A stretch of 64,000 nt of DNA from Cucumis sativus. Taxonomy: Eukaryota; Streptophyta; Magnoliopsida; Cucurbitales; Cucurbitaceae. Each line of letters starts with the position of its first letter. Within the stretch, counting starts at the first letter, position 1. The DNA is taken from the NCBI RefSeq assembly GCF_000004075.3, contig NC_026660.2, positions 8,556,001-8,620,000 on the forward strand, read 5' to 3'. Made by a program: the position numbers and the translations under genes. Shown here piece after piece: positions 1 through 10,649 of the stretch. Below the pieces are notes generated by a model, which was given only the letters and a program-made list of their open reading frames with translations, did no database searches and was not told the DNA's origin.

Positions 1-590
1 TTTGATTGATGGCTCCTCATCCACTTTCTTCTTGTATGACTTTGAGAAGATATTAAAGACCAATTAAAAAAAAAAAAAAACAAATAAATACAAGCAATTA
101 AAGATATTTTATTCCTTTGATTCATTTTTATATCATTAGATTTTAAAAGGTGTATTTTAAAATGTAGAGAAACCAAAATGAATATTTTAAAATCATAAAA
201 ATCAAAATTATAACTAGAGATTTCTAAATATTAGTAGCATAAAAGGGAATGAATTGAAGTAGCACGTAAAATTTGACAAGAGTGTAAGAGAAAAAATAGT
301 TTGTAGAATATAATGAAATGAAAAGGTAATCATTGAAGTGTGAGGCCATGCGGAGGGGCAGCTAAGTAGGAAATGGCACAAATTTCAACACATTGTCTTT
401 TATGTTCTCATCTTCGTGGGGTTGGCAGTAAGAAAGTAAACAATAATTTGAAAAGAAAAAACAGAAGAAAATGTGTCATATGCTTTTCAGAGAAAAAAAA
501 GAAAACAAATTATGTCGTATTGAATGCTGCTTAGGCCTCAGAATTAGTCAAACATATTTTATAACACACTTTGCAATTCAATACAATACT
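1..590. other. AT-rich intergenic DNA
   Basis: Homopolymer A runs and no ORF of note. I see no gene or recognisable element here. Confidence 0.5.
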
Positions 591-596
591 GTACCT

Positions 597-960
597 TGCA
601 CGTGACCCCACTGTGTACCACATGATACTGTAGTTAACCAACGTATGTGCGCAATCATCTCAAATACAACCACGTGTCTCATCTGCCTGCCTCGTCATCA
701 CAGCACGGCGATCTGAAGTACCGTATGGGACCCACTTCCCATTCCTATTTTAAATTATTGAGTTATTTTTCCTCTTTTTTAATATATAAATTATGGTGAG
801 ATGGCTAGAAATGTTCCATGGTGGATGGCCAAGCCACGCCACCTGGCTGCCTCTCACATCCTTATTTCCCCTTAACTCATCACACTTCTCCCCCTACTTC
901 TTCTATTTCTTTCAATTTTAACCATTATTACACTTTGGCTTCTCACATATATGATCTTTT
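597..960 (+). promoter_or_regulatory. Promoter-like region with two G-boxes and a TATA box
   Basis: Two perfect CACGTG G-boxes (599-604 and 671-676) lie about 110-190 bp upstream of a TATA-like TATATAA (about 783-789). A CT-rich, leader-like stretch follows (about 840-930). G-boxes bind bZIP and bHLH factors and are common in stress- and light-regulated plant promoters. No coding exon follows directly. It could be a distant promoter with a 5'UTR intron for the small gene at 2751, an orphan promoter, or chance. Confidence 0.3.
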
Positions 961-1139
961 ACTTTTTACATTTAAATTAAAAAAATCTATGTTCGGTGCA
1001 TAGTTTAAAATACATTTCTTTCCTTTATTTAATATTAAATTTATATTAAATACTCCCTTAATTAAAATTGATTGAAAATTCAATTCTAAACTTTTAAATA
1101 ATTACTAATTTGATATAGAAGAATATATTATAATTTAAA

Positions 1140-1480
1140 ATATATATTTGTTGTAGTTTGGGGATAACCCATATTTTTAGGTTGGTTGGATTGACAACTC
1201 AAATTATTAGATTAATTTTTCAACTCAATTAGTAAAATATGGATTAAATTGGGTGTCAGGTTGTAGTATTTTTTTTTTCATTCTCAACCCAACTATCATT
1301 TGTCATTTTACCCAATCGTTTAGCTTTGTACTTTCAAACGATCGTTTACTTCTTACACAAAAAAAAAATCAAAATTTTCAATCCAACCCAACCTATATTT
1401 TTAACTAACCCAACCCAACTCAAACTATGGGTTGGATAATACGGGTTATTGAGGTTGGACTTACACCCCTAGTTGTAATT
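1140..1480. repeat. Foldback (MITE-like) repeat
   Basis: GGTTGGTTGGATTG-type sequence at the left and CAACCCAACC-type sequence at the right form long imperfect inverted repeats. The right end reads ACACCCCTAG, the reverse complement of the CTAGGGGTGT ends of hAT-like MITEs. No coding capacity. The left boundary is uncertain. Confidence 0.4.
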
Positions 1481-2640
1481 TACAAGGCTTGACAAACCCG
1501 AGTCTCCAAACTGAGATAGTTAAACATTTTGTTCAATAGATAAACATAATTTATGTATGTATGTCATCCTATCATCACCTAGAATTGAGACAAGAGATAT
1601 ATAAGATAATCTACTCAACTTAATATTATTGTTGTGGACTACTATCTTATTATCAAAGTGAGTTGGAAAAAGTATCATATTTGCTTTGGAATTTTGTTGG
1701 TAGCACACATGGACCATCCATGGTTAAATTATCTTGAACCTGAAATCTTTTCTTTATATAGTTTAAGTTTTACCTTATATTGTGTGGAAGAAATTGGCAT
1801 AAAAGAAAGCAACACTCACTTGGAAGAAAGAAAGATTTATTAAGAAAATATACAAATGATTGACACATTTAGACAGAATTCACTTAGATTCACTCAAAGT
1901 TTTTTATTAACTCTCTTTCTTTCCTCCTCTCATATGAGTTCTAAAGATAACGAATTTAACATTTAAAATTTTATGCATTTGAGGCTCTCAAATTGCGTAA
2001 TTTGAGAATTTATTGAGATTCCTCTATTCCTCTTGGTCACTGACTGAAAGATACACTTGACCCTAGGGCTGGTTCAAGCAATCACAAATTAAAACCTCTT
2101 TGGTAAAAGTGTGAATTCACCAGAATCAAATGTTTTGCCAAAAAAAACAAATTAAAACCTACTTTAATGTTTGAAAAATCAATTTTCCGGCAACGACACT
2201 GTTGCCAAAAACTTGACTACACGACGCAAAATCTGCGTTTTCGTCCGGATCTGTGTTTTCGTGCCTTGGATTTAAGTTCTTCTCTTTATTGTGAGCTTTG
2301 TAAATAAAATAACATGAATACAATGAAAAATAAATCTCAAAGAAAATTAGAAAATAAGAAACAGTCATCAAATGTATTTTATGTTGTTTTTCAAAAAAAC
2401 AAAAAACAAAAATAGTTATCATGTTTTTTGTTTTAAAAGAAAATGAGAGAACAACAAACAAAAAAATAAAAGATAAAAAAAAACTAGCAAACGAGGCAAA
2501 CTAAGTTTGCTAACGTTTCAAGTAGTACCTTTGTCATTTTAATCCGGATAGGTTTCAAGTCTTTAGAATTTATACATTTAAAAAAAGTGGGGTTGATTAT
2601 CGCGAAACCCAAAACAGCCTTCAAATTACCAAAATACCAT
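1481..2640. other. Intergenic DNA without recognisable genes
   Basis: AT-rich sequence with only short, overlapping random ORFs on both strands. I see nothing I can support. Confidence 0.4.
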
Positions 2641-2750
2641 TTCCAAGCCCACTGTGTGTGTCTATAAGTACTCTTTCGCTTCGTTTCCTCGAGGACGAAA
2701 CGAAATCGACGTCGACAAATCACTCTTCAAATCGGAAGTTACTTATAAAA

Positions 2751-2975
2751 ATGAGCTATCTCGGTCTCGGTCTCGGTCGTCGGATGTGGATGACGGCGAG
2801 TGTAGCGGTAGTACAGGGCGGACAATCGGACGGAGGCCACCACGAGGCGACGAAAGGAGTAATTCTTCTGCCCCAAAAACTTAGGGTTTTGTCTGGAGAG
2901 AAGATCAAGAGGGAAGCGGATGGTGAAGAGTCTCTTCGACGAGTTATGTACTTGAACTGCTGGGGACAGGGGTGA
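2751..2975 (+). CDS. Small plant-specific protein of unknown function (74 aa)
   Basis: A single-exon ORF encodes 74 residues. It starts MSYLGLGLGRRMWMTASVAV and ends EESLRRVMYLNCWGQG. From memory, a family of small uncharacterised plant proteins (Arabidopsis At3g48020/At5g62865 type) shares the N-terminal MSY...WMAASVAVVQG and the C-terminal SLR.VMYLNCWG signatures. The middle is polar and likely disordered. I chose the ATG at 2751 because the family start MSYL begins there, although the frame is open upstream. A TATAA lies at about 2663-2667, which would give a leader of roughly 55 nt. No catalytic motif, signal peptide or membrane segment is visible, so the function is unknown. The family match is the main evidence; expression is not shown. 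Confidence 0.7.
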   Translation: MSYLGLGLGRRMWMTASVAVVQGGQSDGGHHEATKGVILLPQKLRVLSGEKIKREADGEESLRRVMYLNCWGQG

Positions 2976-5330
2976 GAACTATGAGATAGGGACACCAAAG
3001 TTGGGAGATATGAGTCTCTTGCAGATCAGTTTTTGCCCTGAGTTATTGGCTTTGATGTTCTGATCGGAAATGAGGATTAGTTCCGGAATTGTTGACCTAT
3101 TTTTACGGAATGATCTTATCGTTCATTGTAGATTACTACTGGAACTGAGAAGCCAAAGTGATCATATTTTCTTTTCGAATTCCCTGAACAAGGATTGTTT
3201 GTTATCCACTTTAATCAAAAATCATTCTCGGATCCTTTCCTATGTTGATACAATAGTTAATTCATCGAAGATGGATACCAAACTTTTATGGAATGAAATT
3301 AATTTTTCTTTTATGATCTTCATACTACACAGTTTTGAGATTTTTTTTGTTCTCTCTAAAAGATTGAAATTCATAGAAGGGAAATCATTGTAATTTCAAA
3401 ACTATTTAAAAATAATCACAAGATATAACAGAACTTTTATCGTAAAAAATCAAAATTCACAGATTTTTTTTAGCATCTATTGGTTTTTTTATGGCTGAAA
3501 AATAGTAAATTTAACAAAATATTTAAATTTGACTAAATGTATTTTTCTTTTGTTTTTTTATTATAATAAATTAAAAGAAATTGACGAGACTTATTAGCTT
3601 TTTTTGAAGAAAATTTTATGAACTTTGTCGGCTCTATTAGAACCTACCAAGACAACATGAATATAAGGAAGTAAATACTATTGTCGTAAATACTATTGTC
3701 GTGCATACCAAAACCAGAATACAATCTGCATACCAATCTTCCATCTTCATTTCTAGAAAATTAGGTTTCATTATTTGTCGACTTCAATAGATTATCATCT
3801 GTTTCCTCTCCATGGAATTAATTTTCCATTTTGATAAGGCAATCTGACGACTTTCCAACTCAGACCCTCTACTCTCAACAACATAATTTCAAAACTCTCA
3901 CTTTCCTTGATTATAATTTAGAAGAAAATATATAGTTATAAAAAATATAAGTATGGTCAAATTGAGATATGAAAGTTTACCATTTTCCGCATATACTCAT
4001 TTTCAGTAAACAGTCAGCAAATGGTAAAACAATAATTTAATTTCTACGAACCTGAGTAAATTTCTACGAACCTGAGTAGCATATTTGAAGGAAATAAAGT
4101 TAAAACAATATCTAATAATGAAAAATGTAATACCTGTAAAGTTGTAACTAAGGCCTTATGTACCAAATATAGTATTCTTCCAAAATAAGTATATCATTTA
4201 AATGCCATAAGGAATTTAACACCACAAACCCTTTATTCCAACCCCTCCAATAAAAAACAATGAAAATGGAACACATAAAACATATATACTTACCTCAGAA
4301 TCAACACAAAGCATGCACTTTTGCATATAAATGTACATGAAAAGAAAAAATAATATCATATTTAAAATCAGAAAGGCAACCAATTGCATTTGAAGACCAG
4401 GTTAGGAAGAAAGATTAGTGATGCAAGGATATAAGGCCAAAATGAGAACTCCAAAACGAAGGAATTGAGACATTAGTGAAAACAAATGCAATGTATAAAA
4501 TACATCAGTAGACACTATCTTTTTCTAAAACCAACTGACCAAGAACATGCATAATCAAAAGTAGAAGTTAAATCAATTTACAATATGCATTCCACAACCA
4601 TTTCAGATGATTAATATGTATGAGTGTAAAAGTACAGAAGACTTGCCTTCATGTTGTCATTGATAGAACTAGCTGCTTGTCTTGCCATTTCTTTCCTTGT
4701 TTATGCATCACAACAAGATATTTATTAATACCCTTAACTGATAACAATTAACATCAAAGTAATTTTCTCTTAACAACGGAATCAACATTTTCAAATACAA
4801 ATTTCATCACCCACGTAGAACAAATTTTTAGCCGCTGCCAATATCACACATTACTGTAAAATTTCATCACCAACATTTTTTTTAATAGCCTTTGAATAAT
4901 ATGGAAGGTGATTTACAAGAATTGCATTTACCTTGGTTTTGTGTGACAACTCGTTATAATTGTAAACTTGAGGTTATTTAAATTCTATCATAAAGGAAAA
5001 AATGAATATGATATACTTTCCATTATTTTAGTTTCACGGAAGATTTTATTTAAATATGTTATTATAAAATCTTTGTATAAATATGCAATTAAATGGATGC
5101 AAAGTATAAATATGTACCTAATAAAGAAGAAGTTTTAAAAGATTTTAAATCTTAATAACTTTTTGAACGTTTTCCTTGTAGAAATTAAAGTTCAAATATG
5201 TGTAAATTGGAAGATAGTTTTTTCTTTCAAAAGGAAACAGCAAATTAAATAGATAATGGGCCTCATAGGGTAAGAATGATGCTTCTTTTCAGCCAAGCCT
5301 AGTTCCGGGCCCCAGTTTTATCAATTAATC
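2976..5330. other. Long intergenic stretch, no gene seen
   Basis: AT-rich DNA with short random ORFs only. Two tiny tandem duplications are visible: a 15-17 bp unit near 3673-3702 and a roughly 19 bp unit ending in CTACGAACCTGAGTA near 4040-4078. Nothing else is supported. Confidence 0.4.
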
Positions 5331-5351
5331 GGAGCGCGATGAACTCCCCAA

Positions 5352-5361
5352 TCCAACGGCC
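5352..5361 (+). promoter_or_regulatory. MSA element (MYB3R site)
   Basis: TCCAACGGCC matches the plant mitosis-specific activator consensus YCYAACGGYY at every position. It lies 241 bp upstream of the ATG at 5602. MSA elements are bound by three-repeat MYBs (MYB3R) and drive G2/M transcription. Confidence 0.6.
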
Positions 5362-5410
5362 AGTAATCCACCCCAAGACGAAGAGCGCATCCTTCTAACG
5401 TCTATATTTC

Positions 5411-5420
5411 ACCAACGGTC
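5411..5420 (+). promoter_or_regulatory. Second MSA-like element
   Basis: ACCAACGGTC has the AACGG core and fits the MSA consensus except at the first base. It lies 50 bp downstream of the first element and 182 bp before the ATG. Paired MSA elements are typical of G2/M plant genes. Confidence 0.5.
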
Positions 5421-5601
5421 GAAAACTCAAAAATATAGAGAATTCCCCATTTCCTCTCCATCTCAATCTGCACCTCATTCTTTTTCTCTTGAATCAAAGG
5501 AAAACCGTTCTCTTCATTTCAGCCCTTTCTCTTCTACTTCTTCCTGCAAAACCCCTTATATTTTTTCTTTCCATAAAATCTCACCTACCCAGAATTTAAA
5601 A

Positions 5602-6984
5602 ATGACTCTTCTTGATCGCCCCGATGACATTGAAGCCCCAAACATTCAGGTCTGGAACAATGCTGCATTTGACAATGGAGAATCAGATGTTAGAACCGTT
5701 TCTTGGTCGAATGTGCAAGATTCCTACAAGAATATATCTTCCCAATCGTTGCAGAGTGATTGCAGCAAAGAAAATTTGTGCCCTTTGAATTTGAAAACCC
5801 CTGCTTCCGTCAAGTACTCTGTTTCTGTGAAGCCGCTCAATCGTAATGGCGTCGTTGAAAATTCACAAGGGAAGCCATTCAAAACGCCTTGTATGGTCTC
5901 ACCCAAAATGTATGGTATCAAGGGGAAAGAAGAGGAGGAGGTAATTAGTAAGGAAAGAAATATTGATGAAGAAATTGAAGAAACAGAGAGGGAAATCAAT
6001 CGATTAGCGACAAGGCTTAAAGCTCTTCAAATTGAAAAGGACGAGCAAAAAGCCACAAGAACAACAGTTCAGAGGGGCGCAAGATTCGGGCCCATCAGAT
6101 CGGTTGACTCGAAAGCAAGTAGCAAGAATTCAGATGGGGTTGGTAAAACGTTTGAAGACTCTTTAGTTAAACTGAAAATTAGTAAAAACAGAGGCTTAAG
6201 TTTGGGGCCGTCGGAAATCCACGGTAGCATAGGAGCACGACGGCAAGGGAAGACAGAAATCACGCCGGCTCAGCGAATTCAAAACCGTCGGCAATCATGC
6301 CTTCCAAAATTACTAGATATTGACGAAGTGAAGGTGAAGAACAGAAGAGGAAACAGCTTCAGCCTTAGCCCCAAATCGAGGGGGACTTTGATCAAGGCTA
6401 ACACTGTACGGAAACCTGCCACCACTATCGTGTCAAAACGACCGGTAAAAAAAGATGGGGTTTCTGAATTCATTCAACCAAAGAAACTCTTTAAAGACGT
6501 TGAAAAATCAGTACCACCCACCAGTGTCAAAAAGCAATTGAGAACTGGTAGGATTATAGCGAGCCGTTACAATCAGACAAACGAAAGCAGCCAAGTATCG
6601 ATAGAGAATCGTAAGAGATCTCTGCCGGGAAATTGCAAAGACGATGGGAGCAGTAGGTATGACAAGCGGCGATCTTCGTCGGAGCTTTGCCAGAGCAAGG
6701 CACCGCAAAGCAGAGTGAAGAAGCGATGGGAAATACCAAGTGAAATAATGATTCTTCAACAAGAAATGGAAGAAACATGTTTGGCATCGTCAGTTTCAAA
6801 GGTGGGTGATATGCTTCCGAGGATCAGAACGACTCGCTGTGCGAATATGAGCCCAAGGGACTCGGGACCGGCCAAGAGGGTCGCAGAATTGAATGAGAGT
6901 AAGACAAATTTTTTTGCTGATGAAGAAATGGAAGCATCAATCTGTCAGAAGTTGAATTTTGCAGAGGATGAGGAGGAGGAATGA
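5602..6984 (+). CDS. Uncharacterised basic coiled-coil protein, probably mitotic (460 aa)
   Basis: An intronless ORF of 460 residues starts at the first in-frame ATG after a CT-rich leader. I do not recognise the family securely. An acidic, Glu-rich helix at about 118-150 (DEEIEETEREINRLATRLKA) should form a short coiled coil. The rest is long, Ser/Lys/Arg-rich and probably disordered, with an acidic C-terminus ending in EDEEEE. A KEN tripeptide at residues 56-58 could be an APC/C degron, and an RGTLIKAN stretch resembles a loose D-box. With the two MSA elements upstream, this suggests a protein made at G2/M and removed at mitotic exit, perhaps bound to microtubules or chromatin. That role is inference. 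A polyadenylation signal AATAAA lies at 7092-7097. The gene converges on the NDB2-like gene, with about 280 bp between the stop codons. Confidence 0.75.
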   Translation: MTLLDRPDDIEAPNIQVWNNAAFDNGESDVRTVSWSNVQDSYKNISSQSLQSDCSKENLCPLNLKTPASVKYSVSVKPLNRNGVVENSQGKPFKTPCMVSPKMYGIKGKEEEEVISKERNIDEEIEETEREINRLATRLKALQIEKDEQKATRTTVQRGARFGPIRSVDSKASSKNSDGVGKTFEDSLVKLKISKNRGLSLGPSEIHGSIGARRQGKTEITPAQRIQNRRQSCLPKLLDIDEVKVKNRRGNSFSLSPKSRGTLIKANTVRKPATTIVSKRPVKKDGVSEFIQPKKLFKDVEKSVPPTSVKKQLRTGRIIASRYNQTNESSQVSIENRKRSLPGNCKDDGSSRYDKRRSSSELCQSKAPQSRVKKRWEIPSEIMILQQEMEETCLASSVSKVGDMLPRIRTTRCANMSPRDSGPAKRVAELNESKTNFFADEEMEASICQKLNFAEDEEEE

Positions 6985-7266
6985 AATGAAACAATGACGT
7001 TTTCTTTTAATCTTGTTCAGTATTTTGTGAACCATAACTCCTGTTATGGAAACAGGCAAAGCTTCTTGTTTGTAGACTTATGTTTGTGGAAAATAAAGGA
7101 TCAAACTTTCATTTTTCAGTAACTTTTTCTAATATAAATGATGCTACATGAGTTGTAAAATTTAAATTTGAGTTCAAATGCAATTAAAAGTAATGACAAA
7201 AATGGGATCTGATAAGATCAAATGTTGTTCAATTTGAAGAGTTTGAGTGTTTTGAAGTAGGAGATA

Positions 7267-10243
7267 TCAGATTCTGCTTGAATCCCTGCCAAACACAAAT
7301 CTTCTACCCCAATCTGAAATGACCAGAATCCTTGTGCGCCAACTTACTAGCTTGCTGTAAAAACACATAAACAAAACATGAGACAACAAGACTAGACTTC
7401 CATGCTTAAAAATATGCTTCAAATCATGTTTTTGGTTTTAAATTGAATGAATCTTGTTACCTGGTATAAACAGAATACCAAAGCCACTGGGTGCTATGAC
7501 CAATTGAGATCCAATCTCCAGGTAGTTGAGCTGCAGTTTGTTCTCCCCCAAGAGGAGCAAACTGCCCAAAATGCTTGTACCTTTCACAAAAACCAACCAA
7601 ATTTCAGTCTTCAAATACCATAAACTCACTCATTTGATTTAGTCTTTGTGATTTTTACCTGAAGGGATGAAACCTGTGGCGTCCTGTCCCTCGAAATCGG
7701 AGAGGGCCTTCAGGGTACTTTTCACATTGATCCATCCGGCTGAAGCAGCTTGCAAGATATTCACCTTGTTGAGCAGCAACCTACAAAATTCCCGTAAAGG
7801 ACTTAAAGATACAGTAGTTGAAGCAGCAGTAGAATAAAAGAGATTTGGAAGCCTATATGATCAAGATGTATGTGTTCACTTGAGCAGTAGCAGGGAGATT
7901 TTTCATCTGAGAATCAACTTCAGAAAGTAAGGACTTAAAGCTTTCAATATCCAGTTCAGTCGACTGTTTCTGTGTGTCCGATTGTGTCTTCTTCAACAAA
8001 GCTGCAAAGTTCTTCATCTGCTTCTTCTTCAGATAGATCCCAACTTGAGGGTACCTCTCACAAATGTCACCTACCACTTCTTGAAACTCTTGCAGGGCTA
8101 AAGCTCCTGACTTATCCTTGTCTGCCTTACTGAATATTACTGAAATATCTTCCTGCAAGTAACAACAGATTATCAAAAGAAAGATCTGTAAAAGTGATGA
8201 AAATAGAAAAAAACTCAATCAACAATTACCATGACTCTTCTTTGATTTACAGTGGCACAATCACCAAGAGCGTAGACACCATCACATCCTTCAACCCTTA
8301 GCCACTCATCAGTTGCCAAAGCTCTTCTGTTAGTCTGACCAATCTGATTCATGAAATCAATGACTTGAGGACGAGGGCCTATGCCGGTAGACCAGACAAC
8401 CATTCCATAAGGAATGGATACAAATTCACCGGTTGCGCTTTCTTTTGTGGAGATTTCCTTGTCAGTTACTTTTACGACCATGGAACCAGTTTTTAGTTCA
8501 ATCCCATCTCTTTGAAATTTTTCTTCAGCAAAGGCAGTAATTCTCTTGTCAAACCTATAAAACAAGTGCCCTGAATTTGATGCTTCAAAGTAACGAACCA
8601 CATAAAACTATACCGAAAGAACATTAAGCAATTTCCTCACATGTTCAAAATATGATCTCCTGCCTCTAAGAGGGTTATTTTCACGTAGTCTTTCAATGAA
8701 GGATACAATGCTGCTAAATCCTCAACTGCAAAGTCATGAAGCTCTGCTGCAAATTCCACTCCAGTTGGACCACCTCCAACTATTACAAAGTGAAGAGTTC
8801 TCTTCTTCTCTTCTTCACTTAGATTTGGAAGGCTGGCTCTCTCGAAACAATCGATTACGGTCTGACGAATCCTCTGAGCATCTTCCACTCCCTATGTAAA
8901 AATTTCAATTTACTTCAGTTTGTTGTACAAAGACATTGCCATTGTACAAAAATAATATACCTTCAAGAAGTGAGCATTTTCCTCAACTCCGGGTGTGTTG
9001 AAAGTGTTGGATTTGGCTCCCATGGCTATAATCAGATAGTCATAATCAACAGAAAATTCTTCTCTGCCACCCAAATTTGTGTCTTGACTTGATCTACAGA
9101 ATACCATCTTTTTCTCTGCATCAATCTTATAGCACTCAGCTTCCCTAAATTCAATATCCAGACCTTTCTGCAATGTAAATCATCATTATATTAACAAAGC
9201 AATGGCTAAATCAATAATAAAGCCAAAAACTTTCCTTCACATTTAAAGTTAGAGTATAGTTAGCTAATTTCATTCGGACTATCTTAAACAAAACAAATCT
9301 GACTACCTTCTTTGTAATACTACGAATTGGTTCAACAATGCTGCGAGCTTCAACCGTGCCACACGTGATACTAGGAAGCAAAGGGGTAAAAGCAAAGTAA
9401 TTATGAGGAGAAATAACATGAACATCATAAGATGAACTCTTGAGATTCTTCAAAAAACTGGTGCCAGCCCATCCTGTTCCAAGCACCACTACTTTCTTCT
9501 TCTTCCAGTAACCATCTTGTTGGACTGCATCGGCATACACAGAGTGATACAGAGATCTGCCATTAGTAGTTGCTACCAGTCCACCTCCACTGCAGAAGAG
9601 CTCAATGTTATATCCATATTTTCCATTATAAGTAGAATTAGGTCCATAGACTGAGTATATACAATCTAAAAAACCATGTTCAATTTTTCTTGTCAGACAT
9701 ATGATCATTTGTTCAACTGATCAGTAATGCAATATTATTGGAATTCAAAAAAGGAATTTTGGACAAGGAATTTCAACCAACAATACAATTGAGAATACTT
9801 GGGAGAATGGCTAGATATTTTTTTCCCTTTTGAACATTTAATCTATTGAATCCCAAGTACAAGCTCATAATTGCTAATTCCTTATTCATAGAAACAAGTT
9901 CAAAAAGATGCATTATGATATGTCCACTTTGAACATAATCTGTGGACAACCATCTTCTACCGATAAGAGGCTTTTTGGGAGAAACAAAAAACAAAGCCTC
10001 AAACCATTGTGAAGATTGTTGGAGAGTCGGTTCTTTCAAACACAAACTATTCATATATATTCACCCTTCAACAATGAAAAGAAAAAAAGAGGAAAGAAGA
10101 TACAAGAATAGTGCAGAAGACCGGAAAGAGAAGAGTGAATAAAAGTAGTTATACCTGAGAGTGAAAACAATGAGAAGCTTAGAGATGGAAGGATGATCAT
10201 GAAAAAGATTAGAAGCTTTGGTGTAGAATGTATTCCACCTCAT
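7267..10243 (-). CDS. NDB2: External alternative NAD(P)H dehydrogenase, NDB2-like (585 aa)
   Basis: Type II NAD(P)H:ubiquinone oxidoreductase of the outer face of the inner mitochondrial membrane. It feeds electrons from cytosolic NADH to ubiquinone without pumping protons. Nine coding exons keep frame: 10243-10155, 9589-9307, 9167-8961, 8891-8641, 8554-8230, 8152-7880, 7780-7659, 7580-7461, 7354-7267. They give 585 residues, close to Arabidopsis NDB2. The FAD-binding GTGWAG is at 67-72 and the second dinucleotide motif GGGPTG at 232-237. The following beta-strand ends LLE (Glu269); family knowledge links an acidic residue there to NADH preference, whereas NADPH-using NDB1 has Gln. A canonical EF-hand loop, [12 protein letters not shown] (396-407), implies calcium activation. 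The C-terminus SRI resembles a minor peroxisomal PTS1. The N-terminus has basic residues and a hydrophobic stretch. NDB3 or NDB4 are alternatives. Confidence 0.93.
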
Positions 10244-10280
10244 AGTGAAAGCTCTGAATATCACTCTCTTTTCCCAGATA

Positions 10281-10363
10281 AAAGAGAGAGAGAGAGAGAA
10301 GGAGAGATCTGCATACAACAGTTATGTTCTTGAGCCTTAAGTGGAAGGAATGTTTTCTTTATA
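10281..10363 (-). promoter_or_regulatory. TATA box and CT-repeat leader of the NDB2-like gene
   Basis: On the minus strand TATAAA lies at 10363-10358, placing the start of transcription near 10330. The leader contains a CT-dinucleotide run (the GA repeat at about 10281-10300 on the plus strand). Such CT-rich leaders are frequent in plant genes. Confidence 0.5.
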
Positions 10364-10649
10364 CAGCAGAGAGAGAGATAAGGAAGGAGTAACTGCCAAG
10401 TAAAAGAAGAAGAAGAAATTATAATTTTACATTAATGAATAAGATTCAGCATTTATTTTAATTGCCAACAAAGTGGGAAAGAATAGCAAGTGTGGTTGAC
10501 TGAGACAGAGATCTCCAATATCTTAGGAAAGAAAACACACATCTTCCATATATATATTTGATCTATTCCCAAGTTTCTAGCAAGTTGGGACCCAATCAAT
10601 ATTAACTCCAACTCTAAAATTAGGAATTAAAATCTCCACTCCACCAATT

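Noticed and set aside
3070-3393. 107-codon plus-strand ORF
   Set aside because: No recognisable domain, poor start context and AT-biased composition; likely random.
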